From contig NC_064433.1 of the NCBI RefSeq assembly GCF_023343835.1, positions 134,877,957-134,941,956 of the forward strand: a stretch of 64,000 bases of DNA. The letters are read 5' to 3'. Positions 12,214 through 19,832 of the stretch are shown here, piece by piece; position 1 is the first letter of the stretch, and each line of letters begins with the position of its first letter. The DNA comes from Lagopus muta (Eukaryota; Chordata; Aves; Galliformes; Phasianidae). The notes under the pieces were generated by a model. The model worked only from the letters and a program-made list of their open reading frames with translations. It ran no database searches and was not told the origin of the DNA. Made by a program: the position numbers and the translations under genes.

Positions 12214-13953
12214 ATGGAGCGGGAGGTAGCCCAACAATTGCTTTTACATTTTTTAGAAAAACGCGGGGTGGATACGGGAGTTTTAAAGTCGGTACCGAAC
12301 GTTTTAGATTTTGGGCGATCGGCGGGGGTGTTCTTGCATGCAGGAACCTTATTTAATGTTGATGAGTGGCGTACGTGTGGTGATATACTTTGGGATCAGG
12401 TGATTGATGATAAAAAGGAGGCTAAGAAATTGATGAAGCCTTGGAGAGAGATTATTAACTGTATTAAGAGACACAAGGTGGAGCAGGATATGGCCGGTCA
12501 GGCAGCTCAGCAATTGGGGGTTGGGACAGCTACGGGGAGAATCCAGGATCCCCCTCATCCATCTATGGGCATCCCTGTCCCCGTTAAGTTGGATAATTAC
12601 GTTTTGCCCAGCGCTCCTCGAAAGGAAGAGTCGGATTCTGAGCCCGACTTATTCCCTGAGGAGGAAGGTAATGGGGATTTGCCCCCCCCCCCTCCTCCAC
12701 TTGCCTCTGCACCTGTGCCGGCGGGGGCTTCGCCAAGGAGAAATGAACAAAAGGGCTGTGACAATGTCACTCAAATAGGGAAAAATAGACGGGTTACAAG
12801 ACTTAATTGGTCTAAGATTGCGGAACAAGCCGCACATCAGGGGGAAATGGATATAGTGGAGGTTGTGAGTCAAGCTTTTCCAATTCGTTACGATGCAGGA
12901 CCGGATGGTGAGGTTCACGGGGTACATGTGCCAATCGGTTGGAAAACGTTATTTCAGTTGCGGGCTACAGTGGCCGAGCATGGGTTACATAGTGAACCGG
13001 CTCGACAGCTGTTGACGTATATGTGGGCTAGTAGCATTTTGGTTCCGGAGGACATAAAAACTATAATGCACATGATTATGAAGCCCTCTGAGCAGATGTT
13101 GTGGCAAGCACATTGGCGGCGGCTGTGTGAGCTGTCTGCACAGACCCCGCGGGATATGCACCACCCGTTGTTTCAGGTTACAGTTGATCAGTTGACAGGC
13201 AGCAATATGTTTTCTCACCCTGACATTCAGGTCCAGATGGGACCTGAAGTTTGTATGGAGAGTATGAACTTGGCGTGGGATGCATATAACATGGTAAAGA
13301 CGTCAAAGCCGACACCATCATACTTATCAATTAAGCAGGGCAGAGAGGAAACTTTTGCTAGCTTCGTTGATAAATTGACTGAGGCATTGTCGCATGCCGA
13401 TGTGCCAGACTGGATGCGTGCTTCTCTGTTACGTCAGTGCGTTCTTGAAAATAGTAATTCCGTTACGAAATCTGTCTTAGCTACATTGCCTCTGAATGCT
13501 ACTCTAGAGGAGATGTTAGAGCGCATGAACTGTGTACTTACGGCGGCTCAGGCAATGTTAGTGGAGGCTGTGCGAGCGGTGGGAGAGACTATAAGTGAAC
13601 GCCTGGCTACTACTCATAATCAGGCATTTGTGGCATTCGCTCCGTTGTTGCAGAGCAATAACAAAAAGCAGAGTGAATCAGCTAAAGGGAAGCAGCGATG
13701 TTTCCGATGCGGTAAACCTGGGCACTTTAGACGAGATTGTAAATCTAAGATATGGTGCGATAACTGTCAATCTGGCACCCATGGTACGGCGGTATGTCGG
13801 TCGGGAAACGGCAAGCAGAGCGCGAGTCGCCGCGCAACGACAACAGTAGCGACCTCGGCAAACAATGCGTTGCCGACTCTGACCGCTCCGGCTCCGCCGT
13901 CCTCTCCCCAGCCACCCCCGGCAGCCTCGGCTTGGACCTGGCAACCGCAGTAG
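12214..13953 (+). CDS. gag: Gag polyprotein, intact
   Basis: A 579-residue retroviral structural polyprotein that would assemble cores at the plasma membrane. No internal stop is seen. The start is the first long-frame ATG, 132 nt after the primer site. Residue 2 is Glu, not Gly, so it is not N-myristoylated in the usual way, as in alpharetroviruses. Matrix-like region is about 1-110. A PSAP late-domain motif (TSG101-type) is at residues 132-135 and a proline run near 156-161. Capsid runs from about residue 223, with the major homology region around 373-392 (QGREETFASF core). Two CCHC zinc knuckles, both CX2CX4HX4C, are at 496-509 and 515-528, followed by a Ser/Thr/Pro-rich tail. The G GGA AAC slippery site is in gag phase at 13803. 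Class II Gag is clear; its exact clade is inferred. Confidence 0.93.
   Translation: MEREVAQQLLLHFLEKRGVDTGVLKSVPNVLDFGRSAGVFLHAGTLFNVDEWRTCGDILWDQVIDDKKEAKKLMKPWREIINCIKRHKVEQDMAGQAAQQLGVGTATGRIQDPPHPSMGIPVPVKLDNYVLPSAPRKEESDSEPDLFPEEEGNGDLPPPPPPLASAPVPAGASPRRNEQKGCDNVTQIGKNRRVTRLNWSKIAEQAAHQGEMDIVEVVSQAFPIRYDAGPDGEVHGVHVPIGWKTLFQLRATVAEHGLHSEPARQLLTYMWASSILVPEDIKTIMHMIMKPSEQMLWQAHWRRLCELSAQTPRDMHHPLFQVTVDQLTGSNMFSHPDIQVQMGPEVCMESMNLAWDAYNMVKTSKPTPSYLSIKQGREETFASFVDKLTEALSHADVPDWMRASLLRQCVLENSNSVTKSVLATLPLNATLEEMLERMNCVLTAAQAMLVEAVRAVGETISERLATTHNQAFVAFAPLLQSNNKKQSESAKGKQRCFRCGKPGHFRRDCKSKIWCDNCQSGTHGTAVCRSGNGKQSASRRATTTVATSANNALPTLTAPAPPSSPQPPPAASAWTWQPQ
12223..12231 (+). promoter_or_regulatory. 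Predicted env splice donor inside gag
   Basis: GAG|GTAGCC sits directly after gag codon 4, with the cut predicted after 12225. A donor a few codons into gag is characteristic of avian alpharetroviruses, whose Env borrows the first Gag codons. The cut falls between codons (phase 0). The match to consensus is moderate and only RNA evidence can confirm it. Confidence 0.45.
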
Positions 13954-14639
13954 ATATCACGTTAATCGACACTAGACCACAGAAGATTGCCTCGGAAGTA
14001 AAGGCACCGATTTTAATTAATGGACAGCCTGTTGGAGCTTTGCTCATTGGTCTCTCCTCTACTGGGTTAGCAGGTTTATTGATATTGCCTGGATTAATTG
14101 ATAAGGACTATACAGGAGTCATTCAAATTGTAATGCACACATGGCATCCACCTGTTCATGTCCCCGCTCATTCGCGTGTTGCACAACTGATTCCCTTACC
14201 GCATTTAACTGCAGCTGTGTCCCCGCACTCTTCTGAAAGCAGGGGAGATAAGAGTTTTGGATCCACAGGGGGCCTCGCACTTTTGACTATGCCTCTGCAT
14301 ACGAGACCAGTGGTTCCGATTGCATTGACTCATCAGCAACGCACTATTACTATCCGAGCGTTGTTAGATACTGGCGCAGATATTACTATTGTAGCAACGA
14401 GTGCCTGGCCCCGACAGTGGCCGACGGAGTCGGTCGGAAAGGGGGTGGAAGGAGTTGGTGGAACTGTTCCGGTGTCTCGCAGTTTGGATCCAATTACGGT
14501 GACATTAGAAAACCGCTCTGCGCAATGCAAAATTACAGTAATGCCCCTCCCGGTGGGTGTTTCGGCGCTAGTCGGCCGAGACGTACTGGACCAGCTGGGT
14601 GTTATCCTCACCAATTCAGAGTCTTCGGGTTTTCCCTAA
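13794..14639 (+). CDS. pro: dUTPase-protease, expressed by -1 frameshift from gag
   Basis: Uninterrupted 281-codon frame in the -1 phase relative to gag. It is probably entered at the 13803 slippery site rather than from its own ATG. The N-terminal half is dUTPase-like: motif 1 around residues 42-51 (PGSLGLDLA), motif 3 at 99-109 with Asp103 and Tyr106, motif 4 near 126-134, and motif 5 at 150-160 (RG...FGSTGG). Motif 2 reads GLSS at 86-89 where Arg is usual in place of Leu87. The C-terminal half is the retroviral aspartic protease with LDTGAD at 191-196 and GRDVL at 261-265. dUTPase hydrolyses dUTP; protease matures the polyproteins. dUTPase fused before protease is a betaretroviral hallmark. 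No stop codon breaks it. Confidence 0.92.
   Translation: MSVGKRQAERESPRNDNSSDLGKQCVADSDRSGSAVLSPATPGSLGLDLATAVDITLIDTRPQKIASEVKAPILINGQPVGALLIGLSSTGLAGLLILPGLIDKDYTGVIQIVMHTWHPPVHVPAHSRVAQLIPLPHLTAAVSPHSSESRGDKSFGSTGGLALLTMPLHTRPVVPIALTHQQRTITIRALLDTGADITIVATSAWPRQWPTESVGKGVEGVGGTVPVSRSLDPITVTLENRSAQCKITVMPLPVGVSALVGRDVLDQLGVILTNSESSGFP
13803..13853 (+). promoter_or_regulatory. gag-pro -1 frameshift signal with predicted pseudoknot
   Basis: Heptamer G GGA AAC at 13803-13809 is in the correct gag phase. After a 10-nt spacer, GCGCG (13820-13824) pairs with CGCGC (13831-13835). The loop GTCGC (13826-13830) pairs with GCGAC (13849-13853). This gives an H-type pseudoknot with two 5-bp stems and a 1-nt first loop, the layout used by betaretroviral gag-pro signals. 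Pairing was read by eye; the spacer is slightly long. Confidence 0.8.
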
Positions 14640-14715
14640 CGGCCACTGCATGGGCTTTCCCGATCCGATTGTGATGGATTTCTGATCATCCCATTTGGAT
14701 TGATCAGTGGCCGTT
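14627..14715 (+). promoter_or_regulatory. pro-pol -1 frameshift signal with 11-bp stem
   Basis: Heptamer G GGT TTT at 14627-14633 is in pro phase, ending 3 nt before the pro stop (TAA 14637-14639). Four nt downstream, AACGGCCACTG (14638-14648) is perfectly complementary to CAGTGGCCGTT (14705-14715). This forms an 11-bp stem with a 56-nt loop. Position and phase are those expected of a pro-pol shift element. The pol-frame TGA at 14672 lies in the loop. Confidence 0.78.
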
Positions 14716-16288
14716 GAAACAGGAAAGCCTGCAGCATGCCAGTCAGTTGGTACAAGAGCAATTGCAGCAAGGGCATATCGTGCCTTCTACCAGCCCTTGG
14801 AATACTCCTATTTTTGTGATTAAGAAAAAATCGGGGAAATATCGGCTGCTACATGATCTGCGTGCTATTAATAATCAAATGCAAGCAATGGGGGCATTGC
14901 AACCAGGATTGCCAAACCCATCGATGGTCCCGGAGTCATGGCATCTGTTAATAATTGATCTGAAGGATTGCTTTTTTACAATCAAAATTCACCCCGATGA
15001 TTCAGAACGCTTTGCTTTTACATTGCCAGCAATCAATAAGAGCATGCCAGCGGCGCGCTATCAATGGGTCGTGCTTCCTCAGGGGATGAAAAATAGCCCT
15101 ACCTTATGCCAGTTGTTTGTTGATTACGCGTTAGCACCGGTTAGAAAAGCTTGGTCTCATGCTATCATTTATCATTACATGGATGATATCTTGTTTGCTC
15201 AATCTGAACCTTTTACTATGCAACAAGAAGTCTTCCTACAGGAGCAATTACAGAAAAACGGCTTGCAGATAGCACAAGAGAAGATACAACGGGAAGCGCC
15301 TTGGAAATACCTGGGATGGATAATTACAGAAGGGACTGTCCGCCCACAAAAGCTTAACGTTAACTGTGAGTTACGAACCTTGAATGATGTCCAACGATTT
15401 TTTGGTGACCTCCAATGGTTGCGGCAGGTAATCGGCTTTAGCTCAAAGGACCTTAATGAGTTACGGCCGCTATTGAAAGGCACAGACCCAGCAGCCAGGG
15501 TGTCTTTGACAGTCCGACAGGCACAAACTGTGCAACAGCTATTACAACAGATAGCAACGAGGTCAGTATCTCGCCGGTTACCTGATGTTCCATTGTCTTT
15601 AGCCATTTATCTTACAGACTCACAGATATTGGGAGCGATCGTACAGGAAAGCCGAATACTGGAGTGGCTCTTTCCGCCTCTGCAACCCCGTAAGACAGTA
15701 CAAATGAAAGTTGAAACTATCGCTGATCTGGTAAGAAAAGGTAGCCTTAGAATTCAAGCTATCGCTGGTTCTGAACCTGCTTGTATCTACTTGCCTATAC
15801 GAAAGGATACTCTGGACTGGTATCTCTTGAATTCATCGACTCTCGCGGATAGCCTGCTTTCCTCTACTTCCCTTGTTGTCTCCTCGCTAAAGCCATCTCT
15901 GCTAACACATTTTAAGCAGGTCGAGTGGATGCCACAGCCAAAGTACTCTGAAACTCCGTTGATGCATGCGGTGACTGTTTTCACGGATGCAGGGCGAAAA
16001 TCACGTAAGGCTTCTGTGGTATGGAAGGAAGCAGAACAGTGGCGATCACGCATACTTGATGCTGTAGCAGAGGACTCATTACAAACATTAGAACTGTTGG
16101 CAGTAGTATGGGCCATGTCGCACTGGATGCATCAACCAATTAACTTGGTATCTGATTCATTGTACATGGTAGGAATTGTCCAACGGATAGAGGGAGCTCA
16201 AATACGTGAGGTTAGAAATCAACGATTGTTTACGCTGCTATGCATGCTACATCGAGCTGTGACTATGCGCACTGCGCAATATGTATGA
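14675..16288 (+). pseudogene. pol: Reverse transcriptase-RNase H segment of pol
   Basis: Long open segment after the first pol stop. Counting from the Met at 14714, DLKDCF at 82-87 carries the first catalytic Asp and LPQGMKNSP lies at 121-129. YMDD at 155-158 supplies the other two polymerase aspartates. The connection domain follows. RNase H catalytic positions are seen as TDAG (Asp425, codon 15986), a Glu in the LELLAV stretch near 461, and an Asp in VSDSLY. The last RNase H part (IHVRSH and GNDRAD) lies beyond the frame break, in the next frame near 16285-16350. The active-site residues are retained despite the lesions, consistent with a young insertion. Confidence 0.92.
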
Positions 16289-17259
16289 TTCACGTACGAA
16301 GTCATCAAACATCTCTTGGACTAGCAGAAGGTAATGATAGGGCAGACCATCTCGTTTCGGTGGCTCTCCCGGAAGACATGTTTCACAAAGCACAGCATGC
16401 ACACTCGCTGTATCATCAGAACACCCGAGGACTAAAAAGACAATTTGGTCTTCCTTTAGCAGACGCATGAGCTATCGTACGAGCCTGTCATCAGTGTGCC
16501 CATCATGGTCCAGGTCTAGGCTTAGGGGTAAATCCTCGAGGTTTAAAGCCTTCACAAATCTGGCAAATGGATGTAACCCATGAACGCAGTTTAGGGCGAT
16601 GTCGGTATCTTCATGTTACTATTGATACCTTCAGTAGGTTCATTTGGGCCACAGTTCAAACGGGGGAGCGAGCCCTTCATGTCATTAGGCACCTAACTGT
16701 TTGTTTCGCAGTGATGGGAGAGCCGGAAATTATAAAAACAGATAACGGTCCAGCCTATACTAGTGCCCGTGTGCGCCGTTTTTGTCAACGATGGGGAGTC
16801 AGGCATCAGTTTGGTATTCCCCATTCTCCCACGGGACAAGCGATTGTTGAACGCGCTCATCAGATTGTTAAAAGATATCTGAATAAGTTTGACATAATAG
16901 ATCTTGATCAAAAATTGGGGCATACACTGTTTACGCTAAACCATTTATGTATATTCGGGGAAGTTGATGTACCACCTGTGGTTCGGCATCAAGCCTATCT
17001 ACAAGAAAATCAGTCTATAAATTCTATAAATTCTGCAGATAAGAAAATGGAAGTGATGTATAGAGATATGAAAACTGGTAAATGGATGGGACCTGCCCCA
17101 GTCCTTTATTTAGGGCGTGGTTACATGTGTGTACTTACTTCAGCAGGTCCGGTATGGGTTCCAGCTCGTTGGACTCGGCCTAAGATACCTTCTCCTTCTA
17201 TGGATGACATTGATCAAGTTGAGCCAACCGAGGGAACCGCTGTTGTCTTCAGAAGCTAA
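16289..17259 (+). pseudogene. pol: RNase H end and integrase segment of pol
   Basis: Frame continuing from the RNase H C-terminus into integrase. The HHCC zinc-binding element is visible as HSLYH and CHQC but is split by TGA at 16468-16470. The catalytic core is open from 16567: counting from that Met, Asp2, Asp59 (TDNG) and Glu95 (VERAH), with exactly 35 residues between the last two (DD35E). A C-terminal DNA-binding-like region ends with WVPARWTRP and a TAA at 17257-17259. Integrase would insert viral DNA with 6-bp duplication, matching the flanks. The last 143 nt overlap the env frame. Confidence 0.92.
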
Positions 17260-18322
17260 TGTATGGGTAACTTGGGCTAATAGAACAAATCATCCAGATT
17301 TCTGTCTTAGCTTGAAATCAGCAGGAGAGCCTTTTCGCACTTGTTTAATTGGTTGGCCTGATTATGATTTGTCCGCTTTTCAACATTTTGTATATAGCGT
17401 TACGAAGTGTAATTATAGTGAAACGGCTACCCGTAGTGCGTGCTTGATTGGTCAACTGAATAACACCCTTCCGTGGGATCCTCAGGAATTGGATTTATTA
17501 GGATCTCGAACAGCAAGTAATGCCTCAGGAGACATTAAATGTCTCTTGTTTGGTCCAGGAAGTACTTATGATAAATTTGCTATGCGCCTCACTAGGCCAC
17601 AAAATCCCTTAAGTCCTTATTACGGCAAACCATGGACTTCTGTATTTCCTCGGAACGTAGGAGCTTTCGCCTTTAATAACTATTGTGGTGGAAATTTTAG
17701 CATAGGCAATGCGTATGGTCTTAGGTACACCCGTATTTCTGGGAGGTTACAGCTGGAGACCCTAGTCAATATGAATACAGCAAAAGCCCTTCCCCCCGGT
17801 ATATTTCTAATTTGTGGGGATAGGGCATGGGCCGGGGTACCTAAGAATATAGTAGGAGGACCCTGCTATTTAGGAAAGCTAACCTTGTTTGCACCACGGC
17901 GAGCGGAATGGATGAACATCAATAGGATGCTATCTGGAGATGACCGCCTGAGGGATCAACGCTCGGCAATGATTCTGGCTGAAGATTATCGTGACAAGGT
18001 ACAGCTATGGACGGTCACTGCGAACATCTTTGCGTCTATCCTAGCACCAGGTCTGGCGGCTGCACAAGCCTTGAAGCAGATTGAGCGATTGGCATGTTGG
18101 ACAGTCAAACAAAGCAATATTACATCCCAGATTCTTGAGGAAATGCTGGAGGACATGGACAGTTTACGGCACGCGGTGTTGCAAAATAGAGCAGCTATAG
18201 ACTTTCTGCTGTTAGCGCAGGGACGCGGGTGTACTGATTTTGAGGGAATGTGTTGTTTTAATTTGTCTGATCATAGTGATTCCATACATAAGCAGATTCG
18301 CTGGCTCCTGAATCACACGTAA
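17117..18322 (+). pseudogene. env: Env surface + transmembrane ectodomain, truncated before anchor
   Basis: 401-codon frame resembling the avian sarcoma/leukosis Env family. Residues 16-33 are hydrophobic and could act as signal peptide, especially if translation starts on gag codons through splicing. The receptor-binding subunit looks short. About eight N-glycosylation sequons are present (for example 55, 99, 115, 135, 193, 334, 382, 399). No furin-type R-X-K/R-R is seen; RLRDQR at 277-282 is the nearest. A fusion-peptide-like Ala-rich stretch is at 302-320. The CX6CC motif (Cys372, 379, 380) follows a heptad-like helix. The Cys expected upstream of an internal fusion loop is not seen; the position appears to be Tyr291. 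TAA at 18320-18322 stops the protein before its membrane span. Confidence 0.9.
17131..17146 (+). promoter_or_regulatory. Predicted env splice acceptor inside pol
   Basis: GTACTTACTTCAG|CAG has a pyrimidine-leaning tract and an AG with predicted cut after 17143. It lies within the integrase 3' end. Joined to the donor at 12225, the phase is 0, so the first gag codons would read in frame into env, ahead of a hydrophobic stretch resembling a signal peptide. A second AG at 17251-17252 would not keep frame with that donor. Prediction only. Confidence 0.4.
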
Positions 18323-18610
18323 TCTGTGAGTAAAGATCATAATCCCATAGACGATTGGCTTCGTTCTACTTTTCCAGGCCTTTCCTCATGGGCATACGGC
18401 CTGATAAAAGAAGGTTTGCGATGGTTACTGATCTTGCTATTGATAATTATAGGTGGACGAATTGTATATGGCTGTCTTCAAAGGGCAATCGATCCCCCTC
18501 GAGCCATGCCGGTATTTAGTACTACGTTTTCAACGAATGATTTTATTCAAGATTGGCTTAAGGAGCAAGGAGGTCATAGCTCCTTGGAATATCTTGAGAT
18601 GCGCCCATAA
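18323..18610 (+). pseudogene. env: Env membrane anchor and tail, cut off by a stop
   Basis: Same frame as env, directly after the TAA. Counting from the Met at 18326, a Trp-containing pre-membrane segment (1-29) leads into a strongly hydrophobic span at about 31-50 (WLLILLLIII core). A cytoplasmic tail of about 44 residues follows, ending at TAA 18608-18610. It clearly belongs to the transmembrane subunit, so the 18320 stop is a nonsense lesion rather than the natural end of env. Confidence 0.9.
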
Positions 18611-18613
18611 AAT

Positions 18614-18626
18614 AAAAAGGGGGGAA
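18614..18626 (+). other. Polypurine tract
   Basis: AAAAAGGGGGGAA lies immediately before the 3' LTR, the usual place for the RNase H-resistant primer of plus-strand DNA synthesis. The Env frame ends a few bases upstream, so no additional gene fits between env and the LTR. Confidence 0.9.
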
Positions 18627-18627
18627 T

Positions 18628-18984
18628 TGCAGTGGGTTTTATTCTGTATCTGAATCTGGGTTTCTAGAAGATGCTCAAACTAGCTTGCGTGGCTTAGGAG
18701 CCAGGGACGGTTTATGCTTGGAATGTAGCATAGATTGTACCTAAGCAACAGTGCTTGGTGAATGGATTTCTAGAATGCTCGCTTTTGTTCCTTCGACATG
18801 CTTGTCTAAACACTGTACCCTAGGTATGTGATTTATAGAGTTGGTTATAACCATGGTTTCAGGTTCTGTATCTATATAAGGTCTGCTGTGTTTACAATAA
18901 ACGAAGCTGTTCACTCATATTGAGTTGGTGTGCTTCCCCAGGTTTATCAGCAGGTTTCCCTGGCCAAGTGGGTTATTCCTGACA
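18628..18984 (+). repeat. 3' LTR
   Basis: 357 bp, beginning TGCAGTGGG and ending CCTGACA. It is collinear with the 5' LTR with no indels and five transitions (1.4%). It carries its own TATA box and AATAAA (near 18896-18901), so it could drive transcripts into the flank at 18985 onward or terminate viral RNA. Confidence 0.96.
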
Positions 18985-18990
18985 ATACTG
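18985..18990 (+). repeat. ERV target-site duplication, 3' copy
   Basis: ATACTG, identical to 11699-11704. Confidence 0.95.
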
Positions 18991-19478
18991 CTTGCTAGGC
19001 ACAAGGTGTACATCTGAGTGAAAGGTGAGAGAGAGAATTATGCCACTGTTCAGAGCCTGATACAGAGTGATGGAGGGCCACAGCATAGATCAGATAAACA
19101 GTCTTTGTTTGATTAGGCCCTGTCTACACTGCAAAACACTTCTAAGGAAAACAGTGGCTATTAAATTCAAGCCCTAATGAGGGTATGATAAGATTTTAAT
19201 AACATTCTTTAGCTCTATTTTAAACTACTCAGGAGTCTGACACCATTAACAAGGAGCACCTCACACTGTGCCAGAGCTGTTTAAGCAATGGCTTGGGAGC
19301 AGGTAAGAGTAGCTGAGCTACTGAGTTAACTATGCACGTCATTAAGCAGGTAACATTTCAGGTATCTAATTGGATCCTAAGAGGGATTTTCTTGAGAAAT
19401 ATATGAATCTCTAACTTTTTATGGCAATTATTAGCTCACATTTTACTATGGATACTCTTTTCCCCTGTGTATGTATGA
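18991..19478. other. Flank between ERV and Galluhop, nothing recognised
   Basis: Ordinary AT-rich sequence. No gene or repeat seen. Confidence 0.5.
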
Positions 19479-19572
19479 GGGCTGCTCTGAAAGCAATGTC
19501 CTCAATGATATTGGCCCACGACATCAGAGGTGGATGTTGGTGGTTCAGCCGTAGAGGCTGAGCCTTCTCACC

Positions 19573-19832
19573 AATATTCACAGAATCACAGAATCACAGA
19601 ATGGCCAGGGTTGAAAGGGACCTCAAGGATCATGGATGTCCAACCCCCCCGCCACCTGCAGGGCCACCAACCTCGCCATTTAATATTAGACAAGATTGCC
19701 TAGGGCCTCATCCAATTTGACCTTGAACCTCTCCAGGGATGGGGCATCCACAACCTGTTGCAGCACCTCACCATTCTCATAGTAAAGAACTTCCCCTTGA
19801 CATCAACCTAAATCTTCCCTCCCTCAACTTCA
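19573..19832 (-). mobile_element. CR1: CR1 LINE 3' end, antisense
   Basis: CR1 3' end reading right to left. It starts with inverted terminal repeats (CACAGAATCACAGAATCACA), then the GGGTTGAAAGGGACCTCAAG block, and extends to about 19832 where a second CR1 3' end begins. It sits inside the mariner remnant. Confidence 0.9.

Larger units (their letters stand above)
14634..17259 (+). pseudogene. pol: pol (RT-RNase H-integrase), broken
   Basis: Pol would be reached by a second -1 shift at 14627-14633. Three lesions are visible. TGA at 14672-14674 lies about 13 codons after the shift site. A net change of -1 nt (or +2) lies near 16277-16290, where the RNase H frame ends in TGA 16286-16288 and homology continues in another frame. 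TGA at 16468-16470 lies inside the integrase zinc-binding region. Both TGAs could have arisen from CGA by CpG deamination. Domain order is RT, RNase H, integrase, as in all orthoretroviruses. No functional Pol can be made from this copy. Confidence 0.93.
11705..18984 (+). mobile_element. Complete class II endogenous retrovirus, alpha/beta mosaic
   Basis: A 7,280-bp provirus: LTR, Lys3 primer site, leader, gag, dUTPase-protease, pol, env, polypurine tract, LTR, bracketed by identical 6-bp duplications. Gag, pro and pol occupy three frames, which implies two -1 frameshifts. Three-frame gag/pro/pol and dUTPase fused N-terminal to protease are betaretrovirus-like. The poly(A) signal between TATA and cap site, Gag without Gly2, and an Env with a CX6CC transmembrane subunit are alpharetrovirus-like. 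Lesions seen: TGA at 14672, net -1 nt near 16277-16290, TGA at 16468, and TAA at 18320. Gag and pro are uninterrupted. LTR divergence is 5/357. This fits the avian alpha-beta intermediate ERVs; assignment to a named family needs a repeat-library search. Confidence 0.95.

Noticed and set aside
12174..12356. Alternative start and ORF overlapping gag at 12174
   Set aside because: It is in another frame and lacks retroviral domains; the 12214 frame carries the late domain, major homology region and zinc knuckles.
14417..14674. 85-codon frame overlapping protease
   Set aside because: It is the pol frame read upstream of the shift site; only its last codons after 14633 would be translated, so it is not a separate gene.
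18611..18984. Extra accessory gene between env and the 3' LTR or in U3
   Set aside because: The polypurine tract follows the env stop almost at once and the LTR has no long open frame.
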